A stretch of 64,000 bases of DNA from an uncultured Eubacteriales bacterium (GCA_900314745.1 OMWK01000001.1:177070-241069), one strand, 5' to 3'. Positions 41,497 to 50,262 are shown, counted from the stretch's first letter. Made by a program: numbers and translations. The notes: generated by a model not told the origin, from the sequence alone.

Positions 41497-43359
41497 TCAG
41501 AGCGTACCCTCTATGTTCTCGTACAGCCAGTCGATGGTAAGTATATCGCCCGGCGTGATGCTGCTTCCGAATGTCCTGTCGTTGCCTTCGTTATCAGTAA
41601 GCTCGCCCGAGAACGGATCCGTCCCGTATATGACGGCGTCCTTAAAGAAATCCAGAAGCTTCTGCGTCTGCCTGCTTATCTCGGGCACTCTGATATCGAC
41701 AACGCCCGTCGCGAGTCCGAACCAGTAGTTGGCAGCGATGTGCTTTTCGATGAGTTCGTTTACGTTCCATATGCCGTTCATAACCGTGCTCACGATCTGA
41801 AGGTAGTACTTGCCCCAGTTGTAGTAGGATGCGCCGACATAGACCTCCCTGCCGTCCACTATCTTATAAACGCCGGGGCGCAGGCCCGTGTTGGATGTGG
41901 GCGAATACTCCATGTCGGAATAGATCCGCACGCCTTCCTCTTCCCACTCCGCGCGGTAATTCTCATCGCGGTCCGCAACCTTAAGGGAGACACGGCATCC
42001 GGGGTCGACCATGGAAACGCCTATAGCAAAAGCATTCAGGTTGATCCTGTTGATCTGCTCCGTTCCGCGCGCGAGGTATCCTATCCTGCGATTACCGGCA
42101 TTGCCGTATTCGAGCAGCAACGTCTGCGCGGCGAGAATGCCGATCAGGAACGACGACTCGTATATCTTCCCCTGGTAACACCTTACCGATGGTGAACTCT
42201 TACCTGCAGAGCAGCTCGCGAACTTGACCTCAGGGTGCTTCACGGCAGCCTTCAGGATCTCGCTATAGTACTCGGGACACACCGAAAAGACGAGCTCACA
42301 ACCGTCCGAGACGCACTTCTCCACCGCGTCTTCAATTCCACTCTCCTTGGTGTAATAGACAGATGTCAGTACATTCTTTCCCGTCATGACATCGATGTAG
42401 AGCCTGCCTGCCTCATGGCTGTCGATCCACCTCGAGTCATCGACGCCCACATCATAGATGAATCCGACCCTAAGAGGATCGGTCTCGGTATACTTACGGG
42501 GCTTTGCAAACAGATTCGTGATGATGGAGCTGCCGGAAGTTTCCAGATCAGCCTTATCCAGGAACTCTATGCTGTCAATGGTTCCCGCTGTAAGAAGCTC
42601 ATGTCTCGCGAGCTTAACGTTCTTCAGTACCTGCTCATCCGAATCCTGCGAGAACGTTCCGAGCGGGAAGATGGAAAGATAGATAAGGAAGTCGTCGCTC
42701 ACCGTATAAGGGTCTTCGATCCTGTACTCCTTCTTAAGCATCCTGCTGAAGCGGAAATAGGCGGACTTCAGATCCTTGCAAAGATCCTCGGGCCAGATCT
42801 TCTTCAGATCCTGTCCCACGAGCTCGGCAAGCCTTCTGTACTCACCAGGCTCCTTAAACATGATGAAGTGGTTATGCGTCACCTTAAAAAAATCCATGTA
42901 CTCGTAGTACGCGACCACCTCAGGGTCATCCGACTTCGCAGGGATAACCCTGGTTACATCAGCGAGCATGAAGTCCGTGCCTCCGAACTTGGAGACGGAC
43001 ACCCTCTTGTTGCCCTCCTGAACATAGAACTGGTGCATGTACTCGTAGACCTTGATCGCATCACGGATTCCTTCCTTCTTGTAGGAATCGTAAAGATCCG
43101 ACCACTTAAGAGCAAACTCTGTAGTATCGTCCAGAAGAGGCATGAAGTTCGCGGCAAATGCGGAATTACGCCCGTGTTCCTTATTGCCCTTAATGCGGTT
43201 CACCGGAAGATCCAGAAGACCGATGCTCCTGGTGGTGTTCGAGCTTTTGACCTCTTCGATATCATCCAGCACCGGAAGATACGGAGAACGTCCCTCTCTT
43301 ACGGCGTCTCTTACTTCCTTCTCGGCTTTCTTCCTGGCAGCTTTATAATCACTTTTCAT
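41497..43359 (-). CDS. Cytoplasmic BMP-family (PnrA-like) ligand-binding protein with N-terminal domain (620 aa)
   Basis: Residues 285-600 resemble the basic membrane protein/PnrA periplasmic-binding fold (VGFIYDVGVDDSRW, YESSFLIGILAAQT, RRIGYLARG, VGASYYNWGKYYLQIV), which binds nucleosides or similar ligands. The 280 residues before it contain SIGLLDLPVNRIKGN and YVQEGNKRVSVSK, a ParB-like pattern, and no signal peptide or lipobox is present. A cytoplasmic sensor or regulator is therefore more likely than a transport component. No BMP-type ABC transporter genes are close. GGAGG lies seven bases before ATG 43359. Confidence 0.8.
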   Translation of the reverse strand: MKSDYKAARKKAEKEVRDAVREGRSPYLPVLDDIEEVKSSNTTRSIGLLDLPVNRIKGNKEHGRNSAFAANFMPLLDDTTEFALKWSDLYDSYKKEGIRDAIKVYEYMHQFYVQEGNKRVSVSKFGGTDFMLADVTRVIPAKSDDPEVVAYYEYMDFFKVTHNHFIMFKEPGEYRRLAELVGQDLKKIWPEDLCKDLKSAYFRFSRMLKKEYRIEDPYTVSDDFLIYLSIFPLGTFSQDSDEQVLKNVKLARHELLTAGTIDSIEFLDKADLETSGSSIITNLFAKPRKYTETDPLRVGFIYDVGVDDSRWIDSHEAGRLYIDVMTGKNVLTSVYYTKESGIEDAVEKCVSDGCELVFSVCPEYYSEILKAAVKHPEVKFASCSAGKSSPSVRCYQGKIYESSFLIGILAAQTLLLEYGNAGNRRIGYLARGTEQINRINLNAFAIGVSMVDPGCRVSLKVADRDENYRAEWEEEGVRIYSDMEYSPTSNTGLRPGVYKIVDGREVYVGASYYNWGKYYLQIVSTVMNGIWNVNELIEKHIAANYWFGLATGVVDIRVPEISRQTQKLLDFFKDAVIYGTDPFSGELTDNEGNDRTFGSSITPGDILTIDWLYENIEGTL

Positions 43360-43564
43360 GAGCACCTCCGGTAAAGCGGGTTCACGATTATATTTTAACC
43401 TAATTGCCGCCCTGAGGTCATATCTTTATCTTCAATTACTAACCGCACATATTAAGCCGCGGAATCTCTTACGATTCGAACATTTCTCCTGTGATCTTAA
43501 GGACCTTACGCATATGTTGTTCCTATAACACCTTAACTGATTCTTACATGATTATCCTGTCTGC

Positions 43565-43570
43565 TATAAT
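43565..43570 (+). promoter_or_regulatory. Extended -10 promoter of the lipoprotein gene
   Basis: TGCTATAAT (TGnTATAAT) ends at 43570, followed by AAAGGAGA and ATG 43601. The rest of the 43360-43600 gap shows no other feature. Confidence 0.6.
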
Positions 43571-43600
43571 ATCGGCATAAGGAATAAAGGAGACAGATAT

Positions 43601-44077
43601 ATGAGAAGATTACCTGCTATTATACTTACTGCTGCATTTTTGTTTGCGCTGTCAGGCTGCTCAATGACTGACAGAAGAGTCAACGGCAGAAACAACGAGC
43701 CGGAACTCGTGCATTATCTTCACTCAGGCGATAATCTTACTCTCAGCTACTTCGATGAGCTGGATTATACCAATATCGAATACGAAGAGATCGCATGGGT
43801 TACAAACGACAGGTTGGCTATCGGTCCTACCGAACCCTGGTATGCAGGCGTTCTTTACTTAACCGAAGAAGAAGCTGACAGACTTTGGGACGAGTATGAG
43901 TGGGAAGAATGCGAATTCCCTGATATCGAACTTTATGATATCGAGGTTCCCCAGACAGATTCGAATGTATGGTGCAGTTCCGAAGACTTCAATCAGTACA
44001 TCGAGGATCAGGCTGTTCAGGTTGTAGACATCGCCTTCGACGGCAGCGTTATCGTATTCTATCTGAAGACATTCTGA
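43601..44077 (+). CDS. Small lipoprotein of unknown function (158 aa)
   Basis: The lipobox LSGC (Cys near residue 20) follows a hydrophobic leader (RRLPAIILTAAFLFA), so it is anchored to the outer face of the membrane. The mature part is strongly acidic with clusters such as EEEADRLWDEYEWEECE and no known domain. AAAGGAGA precedes ATG 43601. It is a lone plus-strand gene between minus-strand operons. Confidence 0.8.
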   Translation: MRRLPAIILTAAFLFALSGCSMTDRRVNGRNNEPELVHYLHSGDNLTLSYFDELDYTNIEYEEIAWVTNDRLAIGPTEPWYAGVLYLTEEEADRLWDEYEWEECEFPDIELYDIEVPQTDSNVWCSSEDFNQYIEDQAVQVVDIAFDGSVIVFYLKTF

Positions 44078-44133
44078 TAACTTCTGTTATAGTCCCGGCA
44101 GCTCATTAGCTCTGTTATGTCGCTTAAGACAGA

Positions 44134-44436
44134 TCAGCATTTTCCGTCAGAAAAGCTCGTAAAAGCACCTCTCTCAACATCCGGCAAGCCATACTTAGCC
44201 TTCGCATCTGCGAAGGCTTTTATCATGAAACTCATATTCCTCGCGAGATTTCTTAAGGTCTGAAGTCCTTCGAGGTCCTTCTTTACATCCTCAGCCGTAA
44301 ACCCGTGCACCTGATTCCAGTATGTTGAAGATGCGACCGGCATACCTGCCCTCTTCGGAACACCTGTTGCATGATATGCAGTCGCGGTACACCCGCTGAC
44401 GTGCGCGCTTCCGTTAAGCAGTATTACCTTACTCAT
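44134..44436 (-). pseudogene. NADPH-dependent FMN reductase gene with its core deleted (100 aa left)
   Basis: The start is a normal flavodoxin-like reductase N-terminus (MSKVILLNGSAHVSGCTATA, the FMN phosphate loop). It jumps directly to the family's C-terminal part: GMPVASSTYWNQVHGFTAEDVKKD and LRNLARNMSFMIKAF. Full-length members are about 200 residues, so roughly 100 residues of the flavin-binding core (including the usual SPVYY and Cys segments) are missing, in frame. CGGAGG before ATG 44436 is still intact, so a 100-residue product may be made but should not bind FMN. Confidence 0.75.
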
Positions 44437-44512
44437 TTCTATCCTCCGATTTCCGGGATTCACACAAATCCGTTCTTTTAATATTCTTTTCCTGATCTCA
44501 GATATGTCAATA

Positions 44513-45229
44513 TCAGCTTTCACTCTCCGGAATCATTCGCCACGGCTTCTTGCCGTCGAGCCAGCCATTGTCCTTCCAGTACTGAGTTTCTACTGGTGAA
44601 GAACCCCAGCCCTTCTTCTGCATCATTCCCATCATGCCAAACATGAATCTCGTCTTTATTCCGACAGAAGGATTCGAAGTCTTATTAATATTCTTCGCAA
44701 GCTTAGACGTATTTGCATCTATCTTATTCTTCTTGTCAGAAGATACTTCATCCCAGTTCTTTGCCTGGACTGCGAGTCCATACTTATATATCTTCGGAAC
44801 CCCCATATTGAAAAGACAATCCTCCACATCCTTCATCGCCGATGAGGTCCCCGCGCCTGCAGCAGTTGATACAATGACCGCGCGTTTCTTAAACATGGAT
44901 TTCATTGGTCTATGGACCATCCACAGATCAAATGTAAGATCGAAGAATGCCTTCAGCGGCGCCGACATATGCATGCAATACGTCGGTGTAGTAACGATCA
45001 GTAAATCCGCCGCATCCATTGAATCTATTATCTTCTTTTTCTCTTCGTGATAAGGACATGCCGACACATCCTCGATGCACTGATAGCAGCCCATACAGAA
45101 ATGATTCAAATCCTTCGGAAAGAAATACTCCGTGATCTCATTATAGCCTTCTATTTTATCTGCGATCATGCGTCCGATATGATATGTGCTCCCCTTATGG
45201 TTCTGACCGTTAAGCATCACGATTCTCAT
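44513..45229 (-). CDS. Flavodoxin family NAD(P)H-dependent oxidoreductase (238 aa)
   Basis: FMN-dependent reductase fold: RIVMLNGQNHKGSTYHIGRM at the N-terminus binds the FMN phosphate, CMGCYQCIEDVSACPYHEE is the usual cysteine-rich loop, and VTTPTYCMHMSAPLKAFFDL and VSTAAGAGTSS line the flavin. The C-terminal 70 residues are an extension with GMMGMMQKKGW. The start overlaps the TetR stop (ATGA at 45226-45229), so the regulator probably controls it in one operon. Confidence 0.9.
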   Translation of the reverse strand: MRIVMLNGQNHKGSTYHIGRMIADKIEGYNEITEYFFPKDLNHFCMGCYQCIEDVSACPYHEEKKKIIDSMDAADLLIVTTPTYCMHMSAPLKAFFDLTFDLWMVHRPMKSMFKKRAVIVSTAAGAGTSSAMKDVEDCLFNMGVPKIYKYGLAVQAKNWDEVSSDKKNKIDANTSKLAKNINKTSNPSVGIKTRFMFGMMGMMQKKGWGSSPVETQYWKDNGWLDGKKPWRMIPESES

Positions 45230-45846
45230 TCTTTTGCACCTCCGTAGAGCCTGTCGAACTGCCTGATATGCTTTTCGAGCAGGGCAAGCGCCTCCTTCTC
45301 CCTGCCGGGATCCCTGTCACACAAAGTCAGAAGCATATATATCGGCGAATAGAACTGAAGTGTCATCACATCCGTGTCAGCAGGGACAAAAGCTCCGCTT
45401 GAGAGCATGAGCTGAAACAGCATCTTCTGATAGGAAATCGGCCCGTCCACATACTGTGATGTGTAGATATCCGCGAATTCCTTGTGATGGAACTGCTCTA
45501 TGGTAAGCATCTTCCTGAAGCGGCTTGTATAGTCGTCGTGCAGGAAATAGGTGAACAGCCCGAGCCCGATCTCCACCAGCTTGTCCTCGGAGATATTCAT
45601 GTACACAGATGCATCTTCTGAAGGATTCATACCGCTTATGTTCAAAGCTCCGGCCTGCTCTTCATATCTTCTGTTCATCTCATCAATGATTGCATCGAAG
45701 ATGGCCTGCTTATTCTTATAGTGCTTGTATAAGGAAGGCGCTTTGATCCCGACCCTGTCAGCGATCTCACCTACATATACATTTGCATAACCCTTTTGTG
45801 AAAAGAGCGTTAATGCCTCATCCAGAATCCTGTGCTTCGTATCCAT
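45226..45846 (-). CDS. TetR/AcrR family transcriptional regulator (206 aa)
   Basis: N-terminal DNA-binding domain HRILDEALTLFSQKGYANVYVGEIADRVGIKAPSLYKHYKNKQAIFD (residues 4-50) is a canonical TetR head, followed by a helical ligand domain. It overlaps the downstream flavodoxin-type reductase gene by four bases. The upstream region has a near-consensus promoter and two inverted repeats, so autoregulation is likely. The inducer is unknown; a quinone or other electrophile would fit the reductase. Confidence 0.93.
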   Translation of the reverse strand: MDTKHRILDEALTLFSQKGYANVYVGEIADRVGIKAPSLYKHYKNKQAIFDAIIDEMNRRYEEQAGALNISGMNPSEDASVYMNISEDKLVEIGLGLFTYFLHDDYTSRFRKMLTIEQFHHKEFADIYTSQYVDGPISYQKMLFQLMLSSGAFVPADTDVMTLQFYSPIYMLLTLCDRDPGREKEALALLEKHIRQFDRLYGGAKE

Positions 45847-45865
45847 TGGCTATCCCTCAGGCGCT

Positions 45866-45915
45866 TGGCTAATTTTGATTAGCCACATTATATGCTGATT
45901 CTAATCAGTCGTCAA
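45866..45915 (-). promoter_or_regulatory. TetR operon promoter with two operator-like inverted repeats
   Basis: On the minus strand TTGACG (45915-45910), a 17-base spacer and TATAAT (45892-45887) form a strong promoter. CTGATT-CT-AATCAG (45895-45908) lies within the spacer, and TGGCTAAT-TTTG-ATTAGCCA (45866-45885) lies just past the -10. Both contain CTAAT/ATTAG half-sites, fitting a TetR dimer. Confidence 0.7.
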
Positions 45916-45983
45916 CGCAAGAAAAAACACCCTGCACGGCGGTCTGTTACATCGTATACTTATCCGTTCTTAATCAGCAACGG

Positions 45984-46934
45984 TTATTCCCCGTAATTGG
46001 AGTACCACTCTCCGTAATCAACGCTGTTGTTAACGAGGAAATTGCAAATGAAGAATTCTTGTCCGTCAGCTTCAAAGTAATAGACCATAACCATATCATC
46101 TTCTGACCGGGGATACGGCTGATCATAGGTCTCGACTACATAGTACAGATCAGCGCCTGTATCGGAGAACGGAATCTCTTCACTTCTGATAAAGACTGCA
46201 TCAGGATTCTTCATCTGCGCCATCTCAAGATAATAATCTTCAGCTTCCTTCGCGGGATCTCTGAAGGATGTATCGGGTAATCTCACGCTTCCGATATGAC
46301 GCAGATCGCCACCGCCTGCAGAAGAGAGAATGTAAGAATACTCAGGATCGTTATAAATGTCTTCACCTTCGTAATCGTTCATCAGCTGCTCATAGTATGC
46401 TGTGAGCCACCCCTCGTCGTGCTCCAGGTAGATAGTCCATCCGTCCATCCTTGATTCGAGATTATATCTTTGGAACACATCGGCTATCTTCTCGATGCCT
46501 TCTTGAGCCTGCTGATCAGATATATCCGAATCCGCCGAATACCAGTAACAATCCTCGAGATTCGATTCTTCTTCTGTTAATCCGTATTCAGCACATATAT
46601 CTTCCAATTCGGCCGCAGCATCTTCAAGAACATAGTAATGCAAAGCCCGGTTGAATGAGTCGGAAGAAGCCGGAATAGAGCCGAACGATGCCCCGTCGAT
46701 ATTGATATCCGTCATATTACTTGATACCCGGTATTCGAACCCCTGAAGCTCGTCTCTTAAAACTACGACCGACCCTTCGTCATCAGTAGTCTGACTTACT
46801 ACTTCGCAGGGACCATGGTCACGTCTCGCCTGCCTTATCAAGCCGTTGGCGCTCTTAGGATTGCATCCTGTTGCCAGAATTACCGAAGATATGACAGATA
46901 AAGATAATACTGCGACACCAAACTTGTTTCTCAT
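45984..46934 (-). CDS. Lipoprotein of unknown function (316 aa)
   Basis: A leader (MRNKFGVAVLSLSVISSVI) ends in the lipobox LATGC, so it is exported and lipid-anchored. The mature part is acidic and has no recognised domain; segments such as VVLRDELQGFEYRVSSNMTDINI and FYFEADGQEFFICNFL suggest alternating beta structure. GGGGGATG lies before ATG 46934. The HD-domain gene ends 31 bases upstream in the same direction. Confidence 0.8.
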   Translation of the reverse strand: MRNKFGVAVLSLSVISSVILATGCNPKSANGLIRQARRDHGPCEVVSQTTDDEGSVVVLRDELQGFEYRVSSNMTDINIDGASFGSIPASSDSFNRALHYYVLEDAAAELEDICAEYGLTEEESNLEDCYWYSADSDISDQQAQEGIEKIADVFQRYNLESRMDGWTIYLEHDEGWLTAYYEQLMNDYEGEDIYNDPEYSYILSSAGGGDLRHIGSVRLPDTSFRDPAKEAEDYYLEMAQMKNPDAVFIRSEEIPFSDTGADLYYVVETYDQPYPRSEDDMVMVYYFEADGQEFFICNFLVNNSVDYGEWYSNYGE

Positions 46935-46965
46935 ACCAGCATCCCCCATTCGCTTATGATATGTT

Positions 46966-47655
46966 TTACATCAATGTCTGTTCGTTTATTATAAGATGAA
47001 ACTCCAATTTCAGGAAGTTAGCCGCCTTACGGCACAGAAGCATTCTCTCCATAAATATCTCAAAATACTCTCCGATCTCACCATATCTGGTATCTATATC
47101 CAACTTCAGTTTGATAGCGGTGTGATCCTTATTGATCTTGAGCCGAGATGATTTGACAGAGTAGTTCACCCTGTCGTGAATATCGAAGTTCTCAACTTCA
47201 TCCTGGACGCGGCTCCTTCTGACATCTGACTTATCGGCAATTATAAGAGCAGCAGCGAGATCACTTACAGGAACGCCGAACCCCTCATCATGATTTCCGA
47301 TGGCCCTGATGACAGGTGCGATATCCTCTGCTGCGATCCCCATCTTGTCCAGCAAATAGAAAGACATCAGAGCACCGGACTGGCTGTGATCAACGCGGTT
47401 TATGGTGTTCCCGAGATCATGCAGCCATGCCGCCGTAAGTCCCAGATCTATCGTATGGTCATCCATACCCAATGTCTCAAGAATATATCCCGTCCGATCT
47501 GCAACCATACCTATATGAGCAAAACTATGCTCGGTATAGCCCATGGCATGCATCGATTTGTTCTGTTCTTCTATATACACATGAATATCATGATCCTGTT
47601 TGACTTTGTGAAACAGCGGGAAACGCTTGGTCTCCTTTGAAAAATCAGTACTCAT
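46966..47655 (-). CDS. HD-domain phosphohydrolase-like protein (229 aa)
   Basis: HD superfamily metal-dependent phosphohydrolase: HSFAHIGMVADR supplies the first His, AAWLHDLGNTINRVDHSQSG the HD pair and following His, and AIGNHDEGFG plus ALIIADKSDVRRSR the later metal ligands. The order H...HD...H...D is complete, so activity is expected, perhaps on nucleotides. The start has only a weak GGA site. The upstream gap (47656-47816) holds no gene. Confidence 0.87.
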   Translation of the reverse strand: MSTDFSKETKRFPLFHKVKQDHDIHVYIEEQNKSMHAMGYTEHSFAHIGMVADRTGYILETLGMDDHTIDLGLTAAWLHDLGNTINRVDHSQSGALMSFYLLDKMGIAAEDIAPVIRAIGNHDEGFGVPVSDLAAALIIADKSDVRRSRVQDEVENFDIHDRVNYSVKSSRLKINKDHTAIKLKLDIDTRYGEIGEYFEIFMERMLLCRKAANFLKLEFHLIINEQTLM

Positions 47656-47816
47656 ATTCCATTATCCATCCTGTCACTCGACAGCTTAATATCATTGTGT
47701 CCTGAGCTTTTATATTCCGCATCTCGGGTAACGGATAAGAACAATGTACTATACTCAATCGCGTGTGTAAAGTATTGTTGATATCGTCTGCTGTACCTTA
47801 CTGGTAAGACAGTGGA

Positions 47817-48092
47817 TCAATCGTAACTGCCTATAATCTTCTCCATCCAGATCATCGAATACCACCGTCCGAATTTTCTGCCGCAGTTATGAAAGATTCC
47901 CACAGTTCTATACCCCATATGTTCATGGAAATCGGCACTGTTTGAGGTCAGATATTCATCAGCCCTTTCAGGAACACCTATGCATGCATAAAGATTGATG
48001 ATCCCTTTTTCCTTAAGCCTGAATTCCAAAGCCTCATAAAGGGCTCTTCCAAACCCTCTGCCCTGAATTCCGTTACGAAGATATATAGTCAT
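47817..48092 (-). CDS. C-terminal half of a GNAT/PAT-type acetyltransferase (91 aa)
   Basis: The protein starts at the middle of a GNAT domain: IYLRNGIQGRGFGRALYEALE is motif A. It continues through ACIGVPERADEYLTSNSADFHEHMGYRTVGIF and ends with CGRKFGRWYSMIWMEK, the tail seen in phosphinothricin/methionine-sulfoximine acetyltransferases. About 80 N-terminal residues (the first strands and helices) are absent. GGAGG in the end of the upstream gene gives good spacing to ATG 48092 (or GTG 48095), so the short form is probably translated. It is the last gene of the nitrogenase-like/methionine-transport operon. Confidence 0.7.
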   Translation of the reverse strand: MTIYLRNGIQGRGFGRALYEALEFRLKEKGIINLYACIGVPERADEYLTSNSADFHEHMGYRTVGIFHNCGRKFGRWYSMIWMEKIIGSYD

Positions 48093-48661
48093 CACTTCGG
48101 GTCCTCCTTCAAGACACTTCCGTCCTCTGTGAATCTCAGCGATCCATTCTCGGCATGAAGCTTAAGCTTACGGTAAAAGAACGCATTGTATTGAGGTTCG
48201 ATACTTCTGATTCGTCCGCTCTCATATATCTCTATCCCAAGTCCTGTTTTAACAGTTCCGGCAGGAGTTTCAACTTCAAGTGTGTCGCCGGGCCAAAGCG
48301 TTATGCTTCTAAGCTTTCCCGACGGATAGAACATAAGACACTGCGGTCTGATCCTGAATGCTTGTCCGTCAATGACAAACCCGTAATACGGTGCTTGCTC
48401 CATCTCCTCTTCCACACTCCAGTATGCGCTTATCTGACCATAGAGTGGAAACACTCTTTTGACATTTCCGTCCTCATAGAATGTGATCAGTTCTGCCTGA
48501 TAATCACCTGCAGGCAGCTTCAGCACTTGCGGCTGTTCCAGATAAACACTCCTTAACGCTCCCGATTCATAGAAAAGAACCGCACAGCGGTGTTTCTTCC
48601 GGTAGTCGGAAGCACCGCTGCACGGTAGGAGATCACCGTACTTTGTCTTGATGATACTCAA
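48092..48661 (-). CDS. Repeat protein with YxSGxLRSI units, function unknown (189 aa)
   Basis: Four related segments occur: FYESGALRSVYLEQP, FYEDGNVKRVFPLYG, FYPSGKLRSITLWPG and IYESGRIRSIEPQ, plus a weaker FTEDGSVL. They recall MORN-like beta-hairpin repeats. No signal peptide, so cytoplasmic. Start is TTG 48661, only five bases after the metQ stop and without a ribosome binding site, which points to coupling with metQ. The stop overlaps the start of the acetyltransferase fragment. Its placement in the operon suggests a link to the importer or to the reductase, but I cannot name a function. Confidence 0.7.
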   Translation of the reverse strand: MSIIKTKYGDLLPCSGASDYRKKHRCAVLFYESGALRSVYLEQPQVLKLPAGDYQAELITFYEDGNVKRVFPLYGQISAYWSVEEEMEQAPYYGFVIDGQAFRIRPQCLMFYPSGKLRSITLWPGDTLEVETPAGTVKTGLGIEIYESGRIRSIEPQYNAFFYRKLKLHAENGSLRFTEDGSVLKEDPK

Positions 48662-48666
48662 GTTGA

Positions 48667-49524
48667 TCAGTTACCCAGATCGATAACGGGGATGACGGCT
48701 CCGTTATAGTTGTCTGCGATCCACTGTTGAGTCTCTTCGGACAGAAGTACTTCTACAAGAGCCTGGATAGCGGGATTGTTCGCATCTTCGGCTCTGATAG
48801 CTATGATATTTGCATAAGGGCTGTCTTCGCCTTCACTGAAGAGCTTCGCGGAATCGATACCCGCCTCGAGCGCCTTATTGGTATTTGTGATGAAGAAATC
48901 GTAGTCGTCTCTTGTAGGGATGATCTGTGCGGAGTCGATCTCTACGATCTCAATAGGTCTTACATATTCAACGATGTCGGCTACGGAAGCGGACAGGGAA
49001 TCTCTGGCTGCATCGTCGAGAACGATGAAGCCGTTCTGCTCAAGGATGAGAAGAGCTCTGTACTCATTTGTACCGTCGTTAGGGATGGCAACTACTGCAT
49101 TGTCGGGAACTTCATCTACGGAAGTGTAGCGATCGGAGTAAGCTGTGATAGGCTCGATGTGGATTCCTCCTGCGCTTACGAGATCATAACCGTTAGCTTC
49201 GTTCTCGCTCTCGAGATAAGGCAGGTGCTGGAAGTAGTTGAAGTCGATCTCGCCTGCTGCAAGTCTCTCATTAGTAGTAGCATCTGCTGCTGTTGATACG
49301 AGCTCGATGTGTATTCCCTGCTCCTCGAGCTGGGGTGCTACATGCTCGATGATCTCAGAGTGAGGTACGAGATCTACTATGCCTCTTAAGACTACTGTCT
49401 CTCCTGATCCCGTCTCACTGGCGGAAGACTCATCAGAGCCTGCAGCACAAGCCGTAAAACCTGTAACTGCCAATGTTCCTATAACTGTTGTTGCAATTAA
49501 CTTTCTAATCAATGTGTTCTTCAT
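48667..49524 (-). CDS. metQ: Methionine-family ABC transporter substrate-binding lipoprotein (285 aa)
   Basis: NlpA/MetQ family lipoprotein. A hydrophobic leader ends at the lipobox GFTAC; a Ser-rich linker follows, then the binding domain with LVPHSEIIEHVAPQLEEQGI, NYFQHLPYLE and VVAIPNDGTNEYRALLIL. These are family landmarks, including the ligand-pocket Asn/Arg segment. It captures the substrate outside the membrane for the MetN-MetI importer. AAAGGAG precedes ATG 49524, 16 bases after metI. MetQ relatives bind L- or D-methionine and also other small substrates, so the natural ligand here might be a methylated sulfur compound. Confidence 0.93.
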   Translation of the reverse strand: MKNTLIRKLIATTVIGTLAVTGFTACAAGSDESSASETGSGETVVLRGIVDLVPHSEIIEHVAPQLEEQGIHIELVSTAADATTNERLAAGEIDFNYFQHLPYLESENEANGYDLVSAGGIHIEPITAYSDRYTSVDEVPDNAVVAIPNDGTNEYRALLILEQNGFIVLDDAARDSLSASVADIVEYVRPIEIVEIDSAQIIPTRDDYDFFITNTNKALEAGIDSAKLFSEGEDSPYANIIAIRAEDANNPAIQALVEVLLSEETQQWIADNYNGAVIPVIDLGN

Positions 49525-49540
49525 AATTCATACTCCTTTT

Positions 49541-50251
49541 TTAAATCAAATTACGTGTTTTAAGTATTTGTTTTGACACCAGATTTCCGATGCCCTGTAT
49601 CAGCTGTACCAGGATGATCAGAATGTATACACATGCGAACAGCCTGTCGTGCTGAAATCTCTGATATCCGTATCTGACCGCGATGTCTCCTATACCGCCT
49701 GCACCGAACATTCCCGCGAGGGCCGTCATCGACAGGACTGATATAACCGAGACTGTGAAGCCTCTGATAAGAGACGGTACAGTCTCCGGAAGCAGTATTC
49801 TGAATATGATGCTCAGGTTGTTGCTTCCTATCGCCTGTGCGGCTTCTATCTTGCCTTTCTCGATCTCAAGCAGACTGCTCTCCACGATCCTCGCATACAT
49901 CGGTATGCAGCTTGCGGCGATAGCGATGATACATGCATTGGTTCCGTACGCTTTACCGAAGAAGAGTCTCGCCACAGGTATCATGAGAATGATCATTATC
50001 ATCTGCGGCAGCGACCTTAAGCAGTTGATCACCCATCCTGATACCGTGTACGAAGCCTTAAGCGGAACAAGTCCGTCGGGATTTGTGATGGTCAGCAGTA
50101 TTCCGATCAGAAGTCCGAACACCAGCATGATGAGCGAAGATACGACCGTCATATACAAAGTTTCTCCTATCGGACCCCACAGTTCTTTCCATATCGCAGG
50201 GTCAAAGGAAGCTTTGATGACTTCCCACAAAGATGAATCCAATAAACTCAT
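49541..50251 (-). CDS. metI: Methionine-family ABC transporter permease (236 aa)
   Basis: MetI-type permease with five membrane helices and the EAA loop EAAQAIGSNNLSIIFRILLPE, which docks on the ATPase. The ending VRYGYQRFQHDRLFACVYILIILVQLIQ is typical of MetI. AAGGAGG lies before ATG 50251, 12 bases after metN. It completes a MetNIQ importer directly downstream of the nitrogenase-like genes. Confidence 0.94.
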   Translation of the reverse strand: MSLLDSSLWEVIKASFDPAIWKELWGPIGETLYMTVVSSLIMLVFGLLIGILLTITNPDGLVPLKASYTVSGWVINCLRSLPQMIMIILMIPVARLFFGKAYGTNACIIAIAASCIPMYARIVESSLLEIEKGKIEAAQAIGSNNLSIIFRILLPETVPSLIRGFTVSVISVLSMTALAGMFGAGGIGDIAVRYGYQRFQHDRLFACVYILIILVQLIQGIGNLVSKQILKTRNLI

Positions 50252-50262
50252 GACGTTCCTCC

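Noticed and set aside
42235..43374. A 379-codon plus-strand open frame
   Set aside because: It is antisense to the BMP-like gene, which has coherent domains and a strong start; the antisense translation shows no motif and no binding site.
47656..47816. A terminator hairpin CTTAC/GTAAG after the GNAT fragment region
   Set aside because: The stem is only five bases, has no T-run and lies upstream, not downstream, of the minus-strand GNAT end.
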